From JBFXIE01 sp050176255 (lineage in GTDB: Bacteria; Pseudomonadota; Gammaproteobacteria; Burkholderiales; Burkholderiaceae_C), in assembly GCF_050176255.1 (NCBI RefSeq), contig NZ_JBFXIE010000003.1: a stretch of DNA of 64,000 nucleotides. The stretch is one strand, 5' to 3'. Below the pieces are notes generated by a model. It saw only the letters and a list, made by a program, of their open reading frames with translations. It searched no databases and was not told the origin of the DNA. A program made the position numbers and the translations under genes. Shown here one piece after another: positions 1-7,352 of the stretch. Within the stretch, counting starts at the first letter, position 1. Each line of letters opens with the position of its first letter.

Positions 1-162
1 TGTCCACGCCGCATGCTCTCCCACGGGATGCTCACAGCTCCCAGAGGGCTATCAGGCTGTGGACAACTTTCCGAAACCATGTCCTGAACTTCGAGGTTTA
101 GAAGATACAAGGGTGGGGGTGAGGGCCCGCGGCTCGATCTGAGACATGTGCCTCATCAAGTG
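1..162. other. Leading non-coding stretch, no feature recognised
   Basis: No supported gene lies here. Any gene upstream of xerC is outside the window. The stretch contains a short G-rich run and no convincing promoter that I can name. Confidence 0.4.
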
Positions 163-211
163 TTTTCATGCCCCAGCTCTTTATTGATAAGCGCTAAACG
201 CTATGAAATCA
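163..211 (+). repeat. Dispersed palindromic element, copy 1 (overlaps xerC start)
   Basis: The core AGCTCTTTATTGATAAGCGC followed by TAAACGCTATGAAATCA matches the best-preserved copy at 7286-7348 (GCGCTTGATTTATAAGCGCT...). The ATG of xerC at 203 lies inside the right arm, so the element supplies the start codon and the first codons. It is more degenerate than other copies. Confidence 0.55.
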
Positions 212-1195
212 GAAGCAAATCAACCCCCGCCGCCCGAGCCACTGCCGCCCGAGGCGCTGCGGTACCTGGAGCATGCGCGCGTCGAAAAGCGCCTGGCCGC
301 GCGCACGCTCACGCTGTACACGCTGGACCTGCAGCGCCTGGCCGCCTTTGCCGCGGGCGTGGAGCTGCCGCTGCTGCGCCTGACCAGCGCGCACATCCGC
401 CGCTTTGTGGCGCAGATGCATTCGGGCGGGCGCAGCGGGCGCGGCATTGCGCTCATCCTGTCGGGCTGGCGCGGTTTTTTTGCCTGGGCCGCGCGCCAGG
501 GGCTGGTGGGGCACAACCCGGTGCAGGACGTGCGTGCGCCCAAGGCGCCCAAGCCGCTCCCCAAGGCCCTGCCCGTGGACGATGCAGTGCGCCTGGCCGA
601 GCACGAGCAGCCCGGCGCCGACCCCTGGCTGGAGGCGCGCGACGCGGCCATGGTCGAGCTGCTGTACGGCTGCGGCCTGCGCGTGGGCGAGCTGGTGGGG
701 CTGGACGTGGCGCCCAGCCCGGCCGCGCACCAGCAGGGGCGCGGCTGGGTGGATCTGCAGGCGGGCGAGGCGCACGTGTTTGGCAAGGGTTCCAAGCGCC
801 GCAGCGTGCCCGTGGGCCGTGCGGCGGTGCAGGCGCTGCAGCATTGGCTGGCGCAGCGCGACCTGCCGTTTGGCGCGGTGGGTGGTGTTGGCGCGGCGCG
901 GCTGGATCCGGCGCTGTTTGTGGGCCGGCGCGGCACGCGGCTGACGGCGCAATCGGTCTGGCTGCGGCTGCGCCAGCGCAGCCAGACGGCGGGCCTGACC
1001 ACCCCGGTGCATCCGCACATGCTGCGCCACTCGTTTGCCAGCCACCTGCTGCAGTCCAGCGGTGACCTGCGCGCGGTGCAGGAACTGCTGGGCCACGCCA
1101 ACATCACCACCACACAGGTCTATACGCGCCTGGATTTTCAGCACCTGGCGCGGGTGTACGACGCGGCCCACCCGCGCGCGCGGCGCAAGTCATGA
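203..1195 (+). CDS. xerC: Tyrosine recombinase XerC
   Basis: Site-specific tyrosine recombinase that with XerD resolves chromosome dimers at dif during division. The 330-residue protein has an N-terminal SAM-like core-binding domain (about 17-100) and a C-terminal catalytic domain. The full catalytic set is visible: Arg160 in GCGLRVGE, Lys198 in GKGSKRR, His272-x-x-Arg275 in HMLRHS, His298 in LLGHAN and the nucleophile Tyr307 in QVYTRLD. It is slightly longer than typical XerC because of a Pro-rich N-terminus. The ATG lies within a dispersed repeat, so the first residues may be repeat-derived. XerC rather than XerD is inferred from context and general sequence feel; the two are close paralogues. 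Confidence 0.9.
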   Translation: MKSEANQPPPPEPLPPEALRYLEHARVEKRLAARTLTLYTLDLQRLAAFAAGVELPLLRLTSAHIRRFVAQMHSGGRSGRGIALILSGWRGFFAWAARQGLVGHNPVQDVRAPKAPKPLPKALPVDDAVRLAEHEQPGADPWLEARDAAMVELLYGCGLRVGELVGLDVAPSPAAHQQGRGWVDLQAGEAHVFGKGSKRRSVPVGRAAVQALQHWLAQRDLPFGAVGGVGAARLDPALFVGRRGTRLTAQSVWLRLRQRSQTAGLTTPVHPHMLRHSFASHLLQSSGDLRAVQELLGHANITTTQVYTRLDFQHLARVYDAAHPRARRKS

Positions 1196-1218
1196 AATGA
1201 CATCACGAGAAAACGCCC

Positions 1219-2526
1219 TCAGGCGCAATCGCCAAACACCGCCACGCGCCCGCGGCCGTCGCGTTTGGCCTGGTAGCAGGCCACATCGGCGTCGTGCAGC
1301 ACCACGTCGGGGCTGTCCAGATGGTCGTCGAACATGCGCACGCCCACGCTGGCGCCAATGTAAAAAGTGCCGCAGGCAGTGGTGAAGGCGGTGGTTCCGA
1401 CGGCATTCACGATCTTGTTGCCCACCGTGCGCGCCTGGGGCAGTCCGCAGGCGCGCAGCAGCACCACGAATTCGTCGCCGCCCAGGCGAACCACGGTGTC
1501 GCCGGTGCGCACCGACCTGCGCAGCAGCCCCGCCGCCTGGCGCAGCACTTCGTCGCCCGTCGCATGGCCGGCGCTGTCGTTGACGGCCTTGAAGCCGTCC
1601 AGATCGATGAACAGCACGGCGTGCGGGCCCGGTTGCCTGCCCAGACCGTGCACCAGCGACTCCAGTCCGCGGCGGTTTTGCAGCCCGGTGAGCGCATCGT
1701 GGTGGGTTTCCTGGCGCAGTCTGTCGGTGAGGGCGCGCAGCGCGCTTTCTTCGCGTTTGTCTGCGCTGACGTCGGTGTGCGTGGTGTACACCTGGTCGCC
1801 GACGGGGGCGTTCAGCGTAACGCGTATCCAGCGCTGGCCGGGCAGCGGCACTGCAAAAGGCACGCCCGCAAAGTGCAGGCTGTCGTTCAGCGCCATGGTG
1901 AGCTCATCGGCGCGCTCGGCGTACTCTGCGGCGGCGTGCGGGACCTGCCAGCATTGGCGCGCCAGATCGGGGTAGCGCCGGTTGAGCGCTGCCGACCGCG
2001 AGGACAGCCCGTACAGGGTGGCAAAGCGGTCGTTGGCAAACAGGATGTGGCCTGCGGTGTCGAGCACGGCGATACCGTCGCCTGCGTGCTCGAGCAGGTG
2101 CAGCGCATCGGGCGCGTGCAGGCCCGCGGGTTGCGGGGCCTCGGCAGGCTCGATGGTCTGCAGCGCGCCGGCCTGGGAGAGATCCGTCCAGACCCGCATA
2201 CGGTCGCCGTTGTCCAGGCAGGTGACTGCCACCCGCAGCCAGCGTCCGCGGTGCTGGAACATGTAGGGACGCGACTGGTTCTGGTGGCGCAGCACGCCCT
2301 CGCGGACGTAGCGGTCAATCTGCGGCAGGTCCTCGGCTGCCAGCCGCGCCCGGTAAAAGCGCTGCAGGTTGGCGGCGTAGGGCTCGCCCGCGTGCAGGTG
2401 CCCGTCATGCTCGGGAAAAAGCCGCAGAAACTGCGCATTCCACAGCACGGTGCGTGCCTGCGCGTCGAAAACGCACAGCGCTATGCCCAGCGAGTCCAGC
2501 AGCGTGGCGGTCAGGCGGTAGTCCAT
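1219..2526 (-). CDS. PAS-containing diguanylate cyclase (GGDEF)
   Basis: Predicted to make cyclic-di-GMP from two GTP in the cytoplasm. The 435-residue protein has two PAS-like segments (about 10-120, and about 140-255 with GIAVLDTAGHILFAND), a short linker helix and a C-terminal GGDEF domain beginning near DALTGLQNRR (about 277). The signature GGDEF is intact at 349-353. An RTGD motif at 340-343 lies five residues upstream, which is the canonical inhibitory I-site spacing, so product inhibition is likely. There is no transmembrane segment or EAL domain. It is convergent with xerC, with a gap of about 20 bp. The input sensed by the PAS domains is unknown. Confidence 0.9.
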   Translation of the reverse strand: MDYRLTATLLDSLGIALCVFDAQARTVLWNAQFLRLFPEHDGHLHAGEPYAANLQRFYRARLAAEDLPQIDRYVREGVLRHQNQSRPYMFQHRGRWLRVAVTCLDNGDRMRVWTDLSQAGALQTIEPAEAPQPAGLHAPDALHLLEHAGDGIAVLDTAGHILFANDRFATLYGLSSRSAALNRRYPDLARQCWQVPHAAAEYAERADELTMALNDSLHFAGVPFAVPLPGQRWIRVTLNAPVGDQVYTTHTDVSADKREESALRALTDRLRQETHHDALTGLQNRRGLESLVHGLGRQPGPHAVLFIDLDGFKAVNDSAGHATGDEVLRQAAGLLRRSVRTGDTVVRLGGDEFVVLLRACGLPQARTVGNKIVNAVGTTAFTTACGTFYIGASVGVRMFDDHLDSPDVVLHDADVACYQAKRDGRGRVAVFGDCA

Positions 2527-2674
2527 GAGTGAGGGCAGAAATGGGCAGTTCGGACGGGCGACAATGTAAGCGAAGGTAGTGGCGGGCGCACGGCATTTGG
2601 CAGAGCCACTGACGGTGCCGGGTCTTTGCGAAAGGCGGTTCGCACGGCCGCTTCAGGTCGGCGGACGCGGCCAC

Positions 2675-2680
2675 TATACT
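2675..2680 (+). promoter_or_regulatory. Candidate -10 box for the COG0523 GTPase
   Basis: TATACT with a weak TTCAGG 17 bp upstream (2652-2657). It leaves a 5' UTR of about 45 nt before the ATG at 2735. No Zur-like inverted repeat was recognised around it. Confidence 0.4.
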
Positions 2681-2734
2681 GGCCCGTTTTTCGTCACCCT
2701 CAGTCCCATCGACTGGCTCTTGCGAGGCTTTTGC

Positions 2735-3868
2735 ATGTCGCTCATTCCCGCCACCATCCTTACCGGCTTTCTTGGCTCGGGCAAGACTACGCTGCTCAAG
2801 CGCGTGCTGTCCGAGGCGCACGGCCAGAAGATCGCCGTGATCGAAAACGAGTTCGGTGAGGAAAACATCGACACCGACATCCTGATGACCGAGTCCACGG
2901 AGCAGATCGTGCAGATGAGCAACGGCTGCATCTGCTGCACCATTCGCGAAGACTTGCGCCAGACCCTGCAGTTGCTGGCCGCCAAGCGCCGCCAGGGGCT
3001 GGTGCAGTTCGATCGCGTGGTCATCGAGACCACCGGTCTGGCCGACCCCGGCCCCGTGGCGCAGACCTTCTTCATGGACGACGAGATTGCCGAAACCTAT
3101 CTGATCGACTCCATCATCACGCTGGTGGACGCCAAGCATGCCCAGCAGCAGCTGGATGATCGCCAGGAGGCGCGCCGCCAGGTGGGCTTTGCCGACCAGA
3201 TATTCCTGTCCAAGACCGACCTGGTGAGCGAGCACGAGAAAAACGACCTGATTCACCGCCTCAAGCACATGAACCCGCGCGCGCCCATCCGCGCCGTGCA
3301 TTTTGGCGAGGTGCCGCTGGCCGAGGTGCTGGATTTGCGCGGCTTCAATCTCAACGCCAAACTGGACATCGACCCGGACTTCCTCAAGGAAGAGAGCGAG
3401 GACGGGCACGACCACAGTCACTGCGATCACGAGCACGGTCATTGCGACCATGACCATGGCCATGGCCATCAAGACGGCCACTCGCGTGCGCATGGCGGGC
3501 ACGAGGAGCATTGCGGCCACGACCACGAGCACGGTGACCACTGCAAGCACCCGCATCACCATCACCACGATGACGATGTCAAGAGCTTCGTCTATCGGGC
3601 GACGCGGCCGTTCGATCCGGCCAAGCTGGAAGACTTTCTGGGCGCCATCGTCAACATCTACGGCCCCCGCATGCTGCGCTACAAGGGCGTGCTGGACATG
3701 AAGGGCACGGATCGCAAGGTGATTTTTCAGGGCGTGCACCAGCTCATGGGCAGCGACCTGGGGCCGCAATGGGCCGAGGGCGAGACACGCCAGAGCAAGA
3801 TGGTGTTCATCGGCATCGAACTGCCGCAAGACATCCTGCTGCAAGGCCTGGATCAGTGTCTGGCCTGA
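2735..3868 (+). CDS. COG0523/CobW-family GTPase, putative metallochaperone
   Basis: G3E-family P-loop GTPase, 377 residues. It has Walker A GFLGSGKTT at 11-19, the family CxCC metal site at Cys65-Ile-Cys67-Cys68, a Walker B/ETTGLADP segment near 97-105 and an SKTDL guanine-recognition motif near 159-163. Between the GTPase and CobW C-terminal domains lies a very His/Asp-rich loop (about 224-281, including a run of six His), typical of zinc- or nickel-handling members. The start was chosen at 2735 because MSLIPATILTGFLGSGKTT is the family N-terminus; in-frame upstream codons code for nothing recognisable. It is followed by dksA. The metal is not proven; zinc is the usual inference. Confidence 0.88.
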   Translation: MSLIPATILTGFLGSGKTTLLKRVLSEAHGQKIAVIENEFGEENIDTDILMTESTEQIVQMSNGCICCTIREDLRQTLQLLAAKRRQGLVQFDRVVIETTGLADPGPVAQTFFMDDEIAETYLIDSIITLVDAKHAQQQLDDRQEARRQVGFADQIFLSKTDLVSEHEKNDLIHRLKHMNPRAPIRAVHFGEVPLAEVLDLRGFNLNAKLDIDPDFLKEESEDGHDHSHCDHEHGHCDHDHGHGHQDGHSRAHGGHEEHCGHDHEHGDHCKHPHHHHHDDDVKSFVYRATRPFDPAKLEDFLGAIVNIYGPRMLRYKGVLDMKGTDRKVIFQGVHQLMGSDLGPQWAEGETRQSKMVFIGIELPQDILLQGLDQCLA

Positions 3869-3935
3869 TTTCATAAGCCGCCCGGGCCGCCTCGCGCGGC
3901 CAAACTGCCCTGGTCTTGTGCGGTATCCGGCAGGT

Positions 3936-3964
3936 TTGACGGATTGTCGGCTTGGGTCTATACA
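3936..3964 (+). promoter_or_regulatory. Sigma-70-type promoter for dksA
   Basis: -35 TTGACG at 3936-3941, exactly 17 bp, then -10 TATACA at 3959-3964. This is the best vegetative promoter match in the window. It predicts a leader of about 95 nt before the TTG start at 4068. Confidence 0.75.
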
Positions 3965-4067
3965 ATCGCGCCCCGGCTAAAAGCCCACGAAGGCATGCCA
4001 CCCGCATTGCGCTTCCGTACTGAACAAGCAGCCGGCGCAAAACGCCCATATTGCGAGGAGATAGGAA

Positions 4068-4739
4068 TTGAAAACCGAGTCCAGCAAACCCAAGGCCGCG
4101 GCCAGGGGGGAGCGTGCAGGCAGCCTGCCTGCGGCGGTGGCTGTGCCTGAATCCGCGCGCGTTTCATACGGTTCGCGACCATCGAATCCATCCTCAACGG
4201 CACTCAAGGGGGCGCACGGCGCCTCCGCAGCCAGCCTCAATCAGACCATGCCTACGACTCTGCAAACCGCTGTGGCGGCCGCCAAAAAAGACCCCAAGCT
4301 GGCCAACAACTGGAAAACCAAGTCCGCTGAAGAGCTAACGGACGCCGAAGTGCTGGCCATGCCCGACAGCGAGTACATGAACGACAAGCAACTGGCGTTC
4401 TTTCGCCACAAGCTCGTCCAGCTCAAGCAGGACATGCACAACAACGCGGGCGAGACCACCGAGCATCTGCGCGAGGACACCGTAGTGGTGCCCGACCCCG
4501 CCGACCGCGCCACCATCGAAGAAGAGCACGCCCTGGAGCTGCGCACCCGCGACCGCGAGCGCAAGCTGCTCAAGAAGATCGAGCAGTCGATTGCGCGCGT
4601 GGACTCGGGCGATTACGGCTACTGCGACGAAACCGGCGAGCCCATCGGCGTGGGCCGCCTGCTGGCGCGCCCCACGGCCACGCTGTCGCTGGAGGCGCAG
4701 CAGCGGCGCGAACTCAAGCAAAAGATGTTCGGGGATTGA
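4068..4739 (+). CDS. dksA: RNA polymerase-binding factor DksA, single-cysteine type
   Basis: Binds the RNA polymerase secondary channel and works with ppGpp in the stringent response. The coiled-coil region spans about 103-180 with the tip motif DPADRA at 143-148 (DxxDxA as in E. coli DksA). The C-terminal zinc-finger region keeps the fold (YGYCDETGEPIGVGRLLARP) but only Cys186 of the usual four cysteines, so it should not bind zinc classically. The TTG start is supported by GAGGAG at 4055-4060. The first 60 residues are low-complexity and not part of DksA; an internal ATG at 4248 (MPTTLQTAV) would give about 163 residues, closer to family length. It is a neighbour of a COG0523 GTPase. Confidence 0.88.
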   Translation: MKTESSKPKAAARGERAGSLPAAVAVPESARVSYGSRPSNPSSTALKGAHGASAASLNQTMPTTLQTAVAAAKKDPKLANNWKTKSAEELTDAEVLAMPDSEYMNDKQLAFFRHKLVQLKQDMHNNAGETTEHLREDTVVVPDPADRATIEEEHALELRTRDRERKLLKKIEQSIARVDSGDYGYCDETGEPIGVGRLLARPTATLSLEAQQRRELKQKMFGD

Positions 4740-4803
4740 GCCAAGCCCGGGCAATAACCTGACAATCGCCTATCAACGACATAAAACGCAGGGCGTGCTT
4801 GCG

Positions 4804-4809
4804 TATTAT
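4804..4809 (+). promoter_or_regulatory. Candidate -10 close to the STAS-protein start
   Basis: TATTAT ends 8 nt before the ATG at 4818, one of several genes here with a -10 box just before the start codon. A competing promoter is CTGACA (4759-4764), 17 bp, TAAAAC (4782-4787). Confidence 0.35.
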
Positions 4810-4817
4810 TTCGAGCC

Positions 4818-6653
4818 ATGAGCAAGGAACCTACCTCTCCCGGCGGTTTGCTTTCCAAGATGGTGAGGTTTGTTCGCAACCCCACCGTCAACTGGTCCGA
4901 TCTCGACGCGCAAGAAGAAATGCGGGAGAGCCAGTACAGCAAGCAGATGCTCAAGGAGATGATTGAGCGCAAGCGTCGCAACGACTTCGTGCGCCGCCGC
5001 GAGTTCGATCAGCTGCGCAAGCTGCGCCAGAGCGAGGCCTTGCAGGGGCGGCGTGGCGAAGATGCCGCAGCACGCACTTCTTTTTTTCAGTCCAGCCTGA
5101 CTTCCCCCGACGACCGCGCCAGCACCCTGCGCAAGATCGACGAGATCGAGGCACAGATGTCGCAGCAATGGTGGAAGGCCAAAGGGCAGCCAGACTCCGG
5201 GCCGGCGATGGTCACGGCGCCGGTCGATCCATCCACTTCCCCCGCCCTGGCGGCGCCCGCCCAAGAAGTCGGCCCCCTGGCTGCGCCGGCCGACGCCGCA
5301 GCGGCGCAAATACTTGCCGCTGGTCAGCCAGCGCCGGCCTCGGCGGCCATTGCTGCGGCCCTGGCCTCCAGCGGTCTGGCAGGCGAGCATGCCCGCGCCT
5401 TTGCGCCCACTGCGCCTTTGAGCGTGCCCCCCGCCGTCGATGAGGTGGCAGCCGTCAAGCCGCTGTTTGACCAGGCCTGGCCCGCAGACCCGCAATCGCA
5501 GGCGCAGGCGCAGGCGCAGGCGCCCCAGCCGCAGACGCCTGGCGCGGTGCAAGTGCCGCAGGTCACGACTGAACTGGAGGAATTCGTGCACGAACCCGAT
5601 CTGGAGGAAGCAGCGATCCGCTTCGCCCACGGCGACTATTCCGGCGCGCAGTCGGTGCTCAAGGAGGTGCTGGTTCAGCACCAGCACGACGATCCGCAGC
5701 AGCAGCACGACATCTGGATGACGCTGTTTGACCTGTATCGCGCCATTGGCCAGCAGGATGAGTTTGACGTGCTGGCCATCGAATATGCGGCGCGCTTTGG
5801 CCGTTCGGCGCCGCTGTGGTTCTCGTTGCCCGAACAACTGGGCCTGCAGTCCGAGAAGCCCGCTACGGCTGTGCCGCAGCGCGAGTTGAACTGGAACGCC
5901 CAGCCCGTCCTGAGCCTGCAATCGGTGGCCGCGCTGCAGGCTTTGCTGGCACGCAGCGCTCCGCCCTGGACGCTGACCTGGACACGCCTGACCGACATCG
6001 AGCCCCCTGCCGTGACCGCATTGGCCGAGCAGTTCGAGGCCTGGGCCGAGCGCGACGTGCAGCTGCGCTTCACCGGGGTGCATGCTTTGCAGGCCGTGCT
6101 GCAGGCCCGCACCCCGTCGGGCGACCGCAGCGTCGATCCACAGTGGTGGCGCCTGCGCATGGCGGTGCTGCGGGTGATGGGTCTGCCCGACGAGTTCGAG
6201 CTGGTGGCCCTGGACTATTGCGTGACCTATGAGGTGTCGCCCCCCTCGTGGGCGCCGCCGCTGTGCGGCTACAGCGGCGACGACGGCCCGCGGCCCGCCG
6301 CGCTGCAGGAGATGTACGACAGCGAGCTGTTTCTGTCCGGTTTCGCTCTGTCTCAGCCTGGCGTGGCCAGCGAAGGGCCCGTGCCCTGCCTGCAGGGGCA
6401 TATTGAAGGTGATGCGACGCCGGTCCTGGAGCCCCTGGAGGCCATGATGCACCCCGGCATTCCTCTGCGTGTAGATTGCGGCCGCCTGGTTCGCATGGAC
6501 TTTGCCGCCGCCGGTTCAGTGCTGAACTGGGCGGCTGCGCAGCAGGCGCAGGGCCATGTGGTGCAGTTTTGCGACCTGCACCGGCTGGTGGCGGTGTTCT
6601 TCAATGTGGTGGGCGTCAACGAGCACGCCTGGGTCGTGCCGCGCAAGAACTGA
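4818..6653 (+). CDS. STAS-like domain protein of unknown function
   Basis: A 611-residue protein without transmembrane segments. The N-terminus (1-120) is basic and likely helical/coiled-coil. Residues about 125-250 are Ala/Pro/Gln-rich linker, including a QAQAQAQA run. Residues about 250-325 look TPR-like (an acidic helical segment with HGDYSGAQSVLKEVL). The C-terminal 80 residues (about 555-611, VDCGRLVRMDFAAAGSVLNW to VVGVNEHAWVVPR) resemble a STAS/NTP-binding-like fold. The combination suggests a cytoplasmic scaffold or regulator. The start was chosen from the clear ATG after the candidate promoter. No function is assigned; it sits between dksA and hslVU. Confidence 0.75.
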   Translation: MSKEPTSPGGLLSKMVRFVRNPTVNWSDLDAQEEMRESQYSKQMLKEMIERKRRNDFVRRREFDQLRKLRQSEALQGRRGEDAAARTSFFQSSLTSPDDRASTLRKIDEIEAQMSQQWWKAKGQPDSGPAMVTAPVDPSTSPALAAPAQEVGPLAAPADAAAAQILAAGQPAPASAAIAAALASSGLAGEHARAFAPTAPLSVPPAVDEVAAVKPLFDQAWPADPQSQAQAQAQAPQPQTPGAVQVPQVTTELEEFVHEPDLEEAAIRFAHGDYSGAQSVLKEVLVQHQHDDPQQQHDIWMTLFDLYRAIGQQDEFDVLAIEYAARFGRSAPLWFSLPEQLGLQSEKPATAVPQRELNWNAQPVLSLQSVAALQALLARSAPPWTLTWTRLTDIEPPAVTALAEQFEAWAERDVQLRFTGVHALQAVLQARTPSGDRSVDPQWWRLRMAVLRVMGLPDEFELVALDYCVTYEVSPPSWAPPLCGYSGDDGPRPAALQEMYDSELFLSGFALSQPGVASEGPVPCLQGHIEGDATPVLEPLEAMMHPGIPLRVDCGRLVRMDFAAAGSVLNWAAAQQAQGHVVQFCDLHRLVAVFFNVVGVNEHAWVVPRKN

Positions 6654-6691
6654 GAGCCTGGGAGGCAATGGCCGCGCCTTGCGCCGCGCGG

Positions 6692-6720
6692 CTTGCAAAC
6701 CGGCCAGGGTGCCCCAAAAT
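6692..6720 (+). promoter_or_regulatory. Sigma-32 (RpoH)-type promoter for hslVU
   Basis: CTTGCAAA at 6692-6699, 12 bp, then CCCCAAAAT at 6712-6720. This is close to the heat-shock consensus CTTGAAA - N11-16 - CCCCATNT. It ends 9 nt before the hslV ATG, leaving almost no room for a Shine-Dalgarno sequence. Confidence 0.7.
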
Positions 6721-6729
6721 GCACCCCTC

Positions 6730-7275
6730 ATGGAACAGTATCACGGCACCACCATTCTCAGCGTCCGCCGCCAGACGGCGGACGGCATCCAGGTCGCCCT
6801 TGGAGGCGACGGCCAGGTCACCCTGGGCAACATCGTCGTCAAGGGCACGGCGCGCAAGGTGCGCAAGCTCCACCACGGCAAGGTGCTGGCCGGCTTTGCC
6901 GGCGCCACGGCAGACGCCTTCACGCTGTTCGAGCGCTTTGAGGCCAAGCTGGAAAAGCACCAGGGCCATTTGACCCGCGCGGCCATCGAACTCACCAAAG
7001 ACTGGCGTACCGACCGCGTGCTGCGCCGCCTGGAGGCCATGCTGGCCGTGGCGGATCACAGCGCCAGCCTGATCATCACCGGCAACGGCGATGTGCTGGA
7101 GCCCGAGCAGGGCATCGTGTCCATCGGCTCGGGCGGCGCCTATGCGCATTCAGCCGCCAAGGCGCTGCTCAACAACACCGACCTGACGGCGGCCGAGATT
7201 GTCAAGAAATCGCTGGAGATTGCCGGCGAGCTGTGCATCTACACCAACATGCACCACACCATCGAGACGCTGTGA
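6730..7275 (+). CDS. hslV: ATP-dependent protease proteolytic subunit HslV
   Basis: Threonine peptidase that forms the central double hexamer of the HslUV (ClpQY) cytoplasmic protease, degrading misfolded and regulatory proteins after heat shock. The protein has 181 residues, family length. The N-terminal propeptide MEQYHG precedes the catalytic Thr7 in GTTILSVRR, which becomes residue 1 after processing. Other family stretches are GNIVVKGTARKVRKL and the GSGGAYAHSAAKAL segment near 136-150. The start is fixed by the propeptide length. It is followed by hslU after a 77-bp gap that holds a dispersed repeat. No Shine-Dalgarno is visible; a leaderless transcript from the heat-shock promoter is possible. 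Confidence 0.95.
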   Translation: MEQYHGTTILSVRRQTADGIQVALGGDGQVTLGNIVVKGTARKVRKLHHGKVLAGFAGATADAFTLFERFEAKLEKHQGHLTRAAIELTKDWRTDRVLRRLEAMLAVADHSASLIITGNGDVLEPEQGIVSIGSGGAYAHSAAKALLNNTDLTAAEIVKKSLEIAGELCIYTNMHHTIETL

Positions 7276-7285
7276 CGGCGTTCTT

Positions 7286-7348
7286 TTTGCTATTGTTTTG
7301 ATAGCTGCTAGCGCTTGATTTATAAGCGCTTGAGCCTTATTTTGATTG
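7286..7348 (+). repeat. Dispersed palindromic element, copy 2 (hslV-hslU gap)
   Basis: The best-preserved intergenic copy: GCTATTGTTTTGATAGCTGC, then TAGCGCTTGATTTATAAGCG, then CTTGAGCCTTATTTTGATTG. The centre AGCGCTT-GATTTAT-AAGCGCT is an inverted repeat that would form a hairpin in the hslVU mRNA. It ends a few bases before the hslU start and could affect hslU translation. Confidence 0.75.
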
Positions 7349-7352
7349 AAAC

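Noticed and set aside
3594..3868. Short frames in the His-rich part of the COG0523 gene
   Set aside because: They are alternate-frame readings of the CAC/GAC-rich metal loop, not separate genes.
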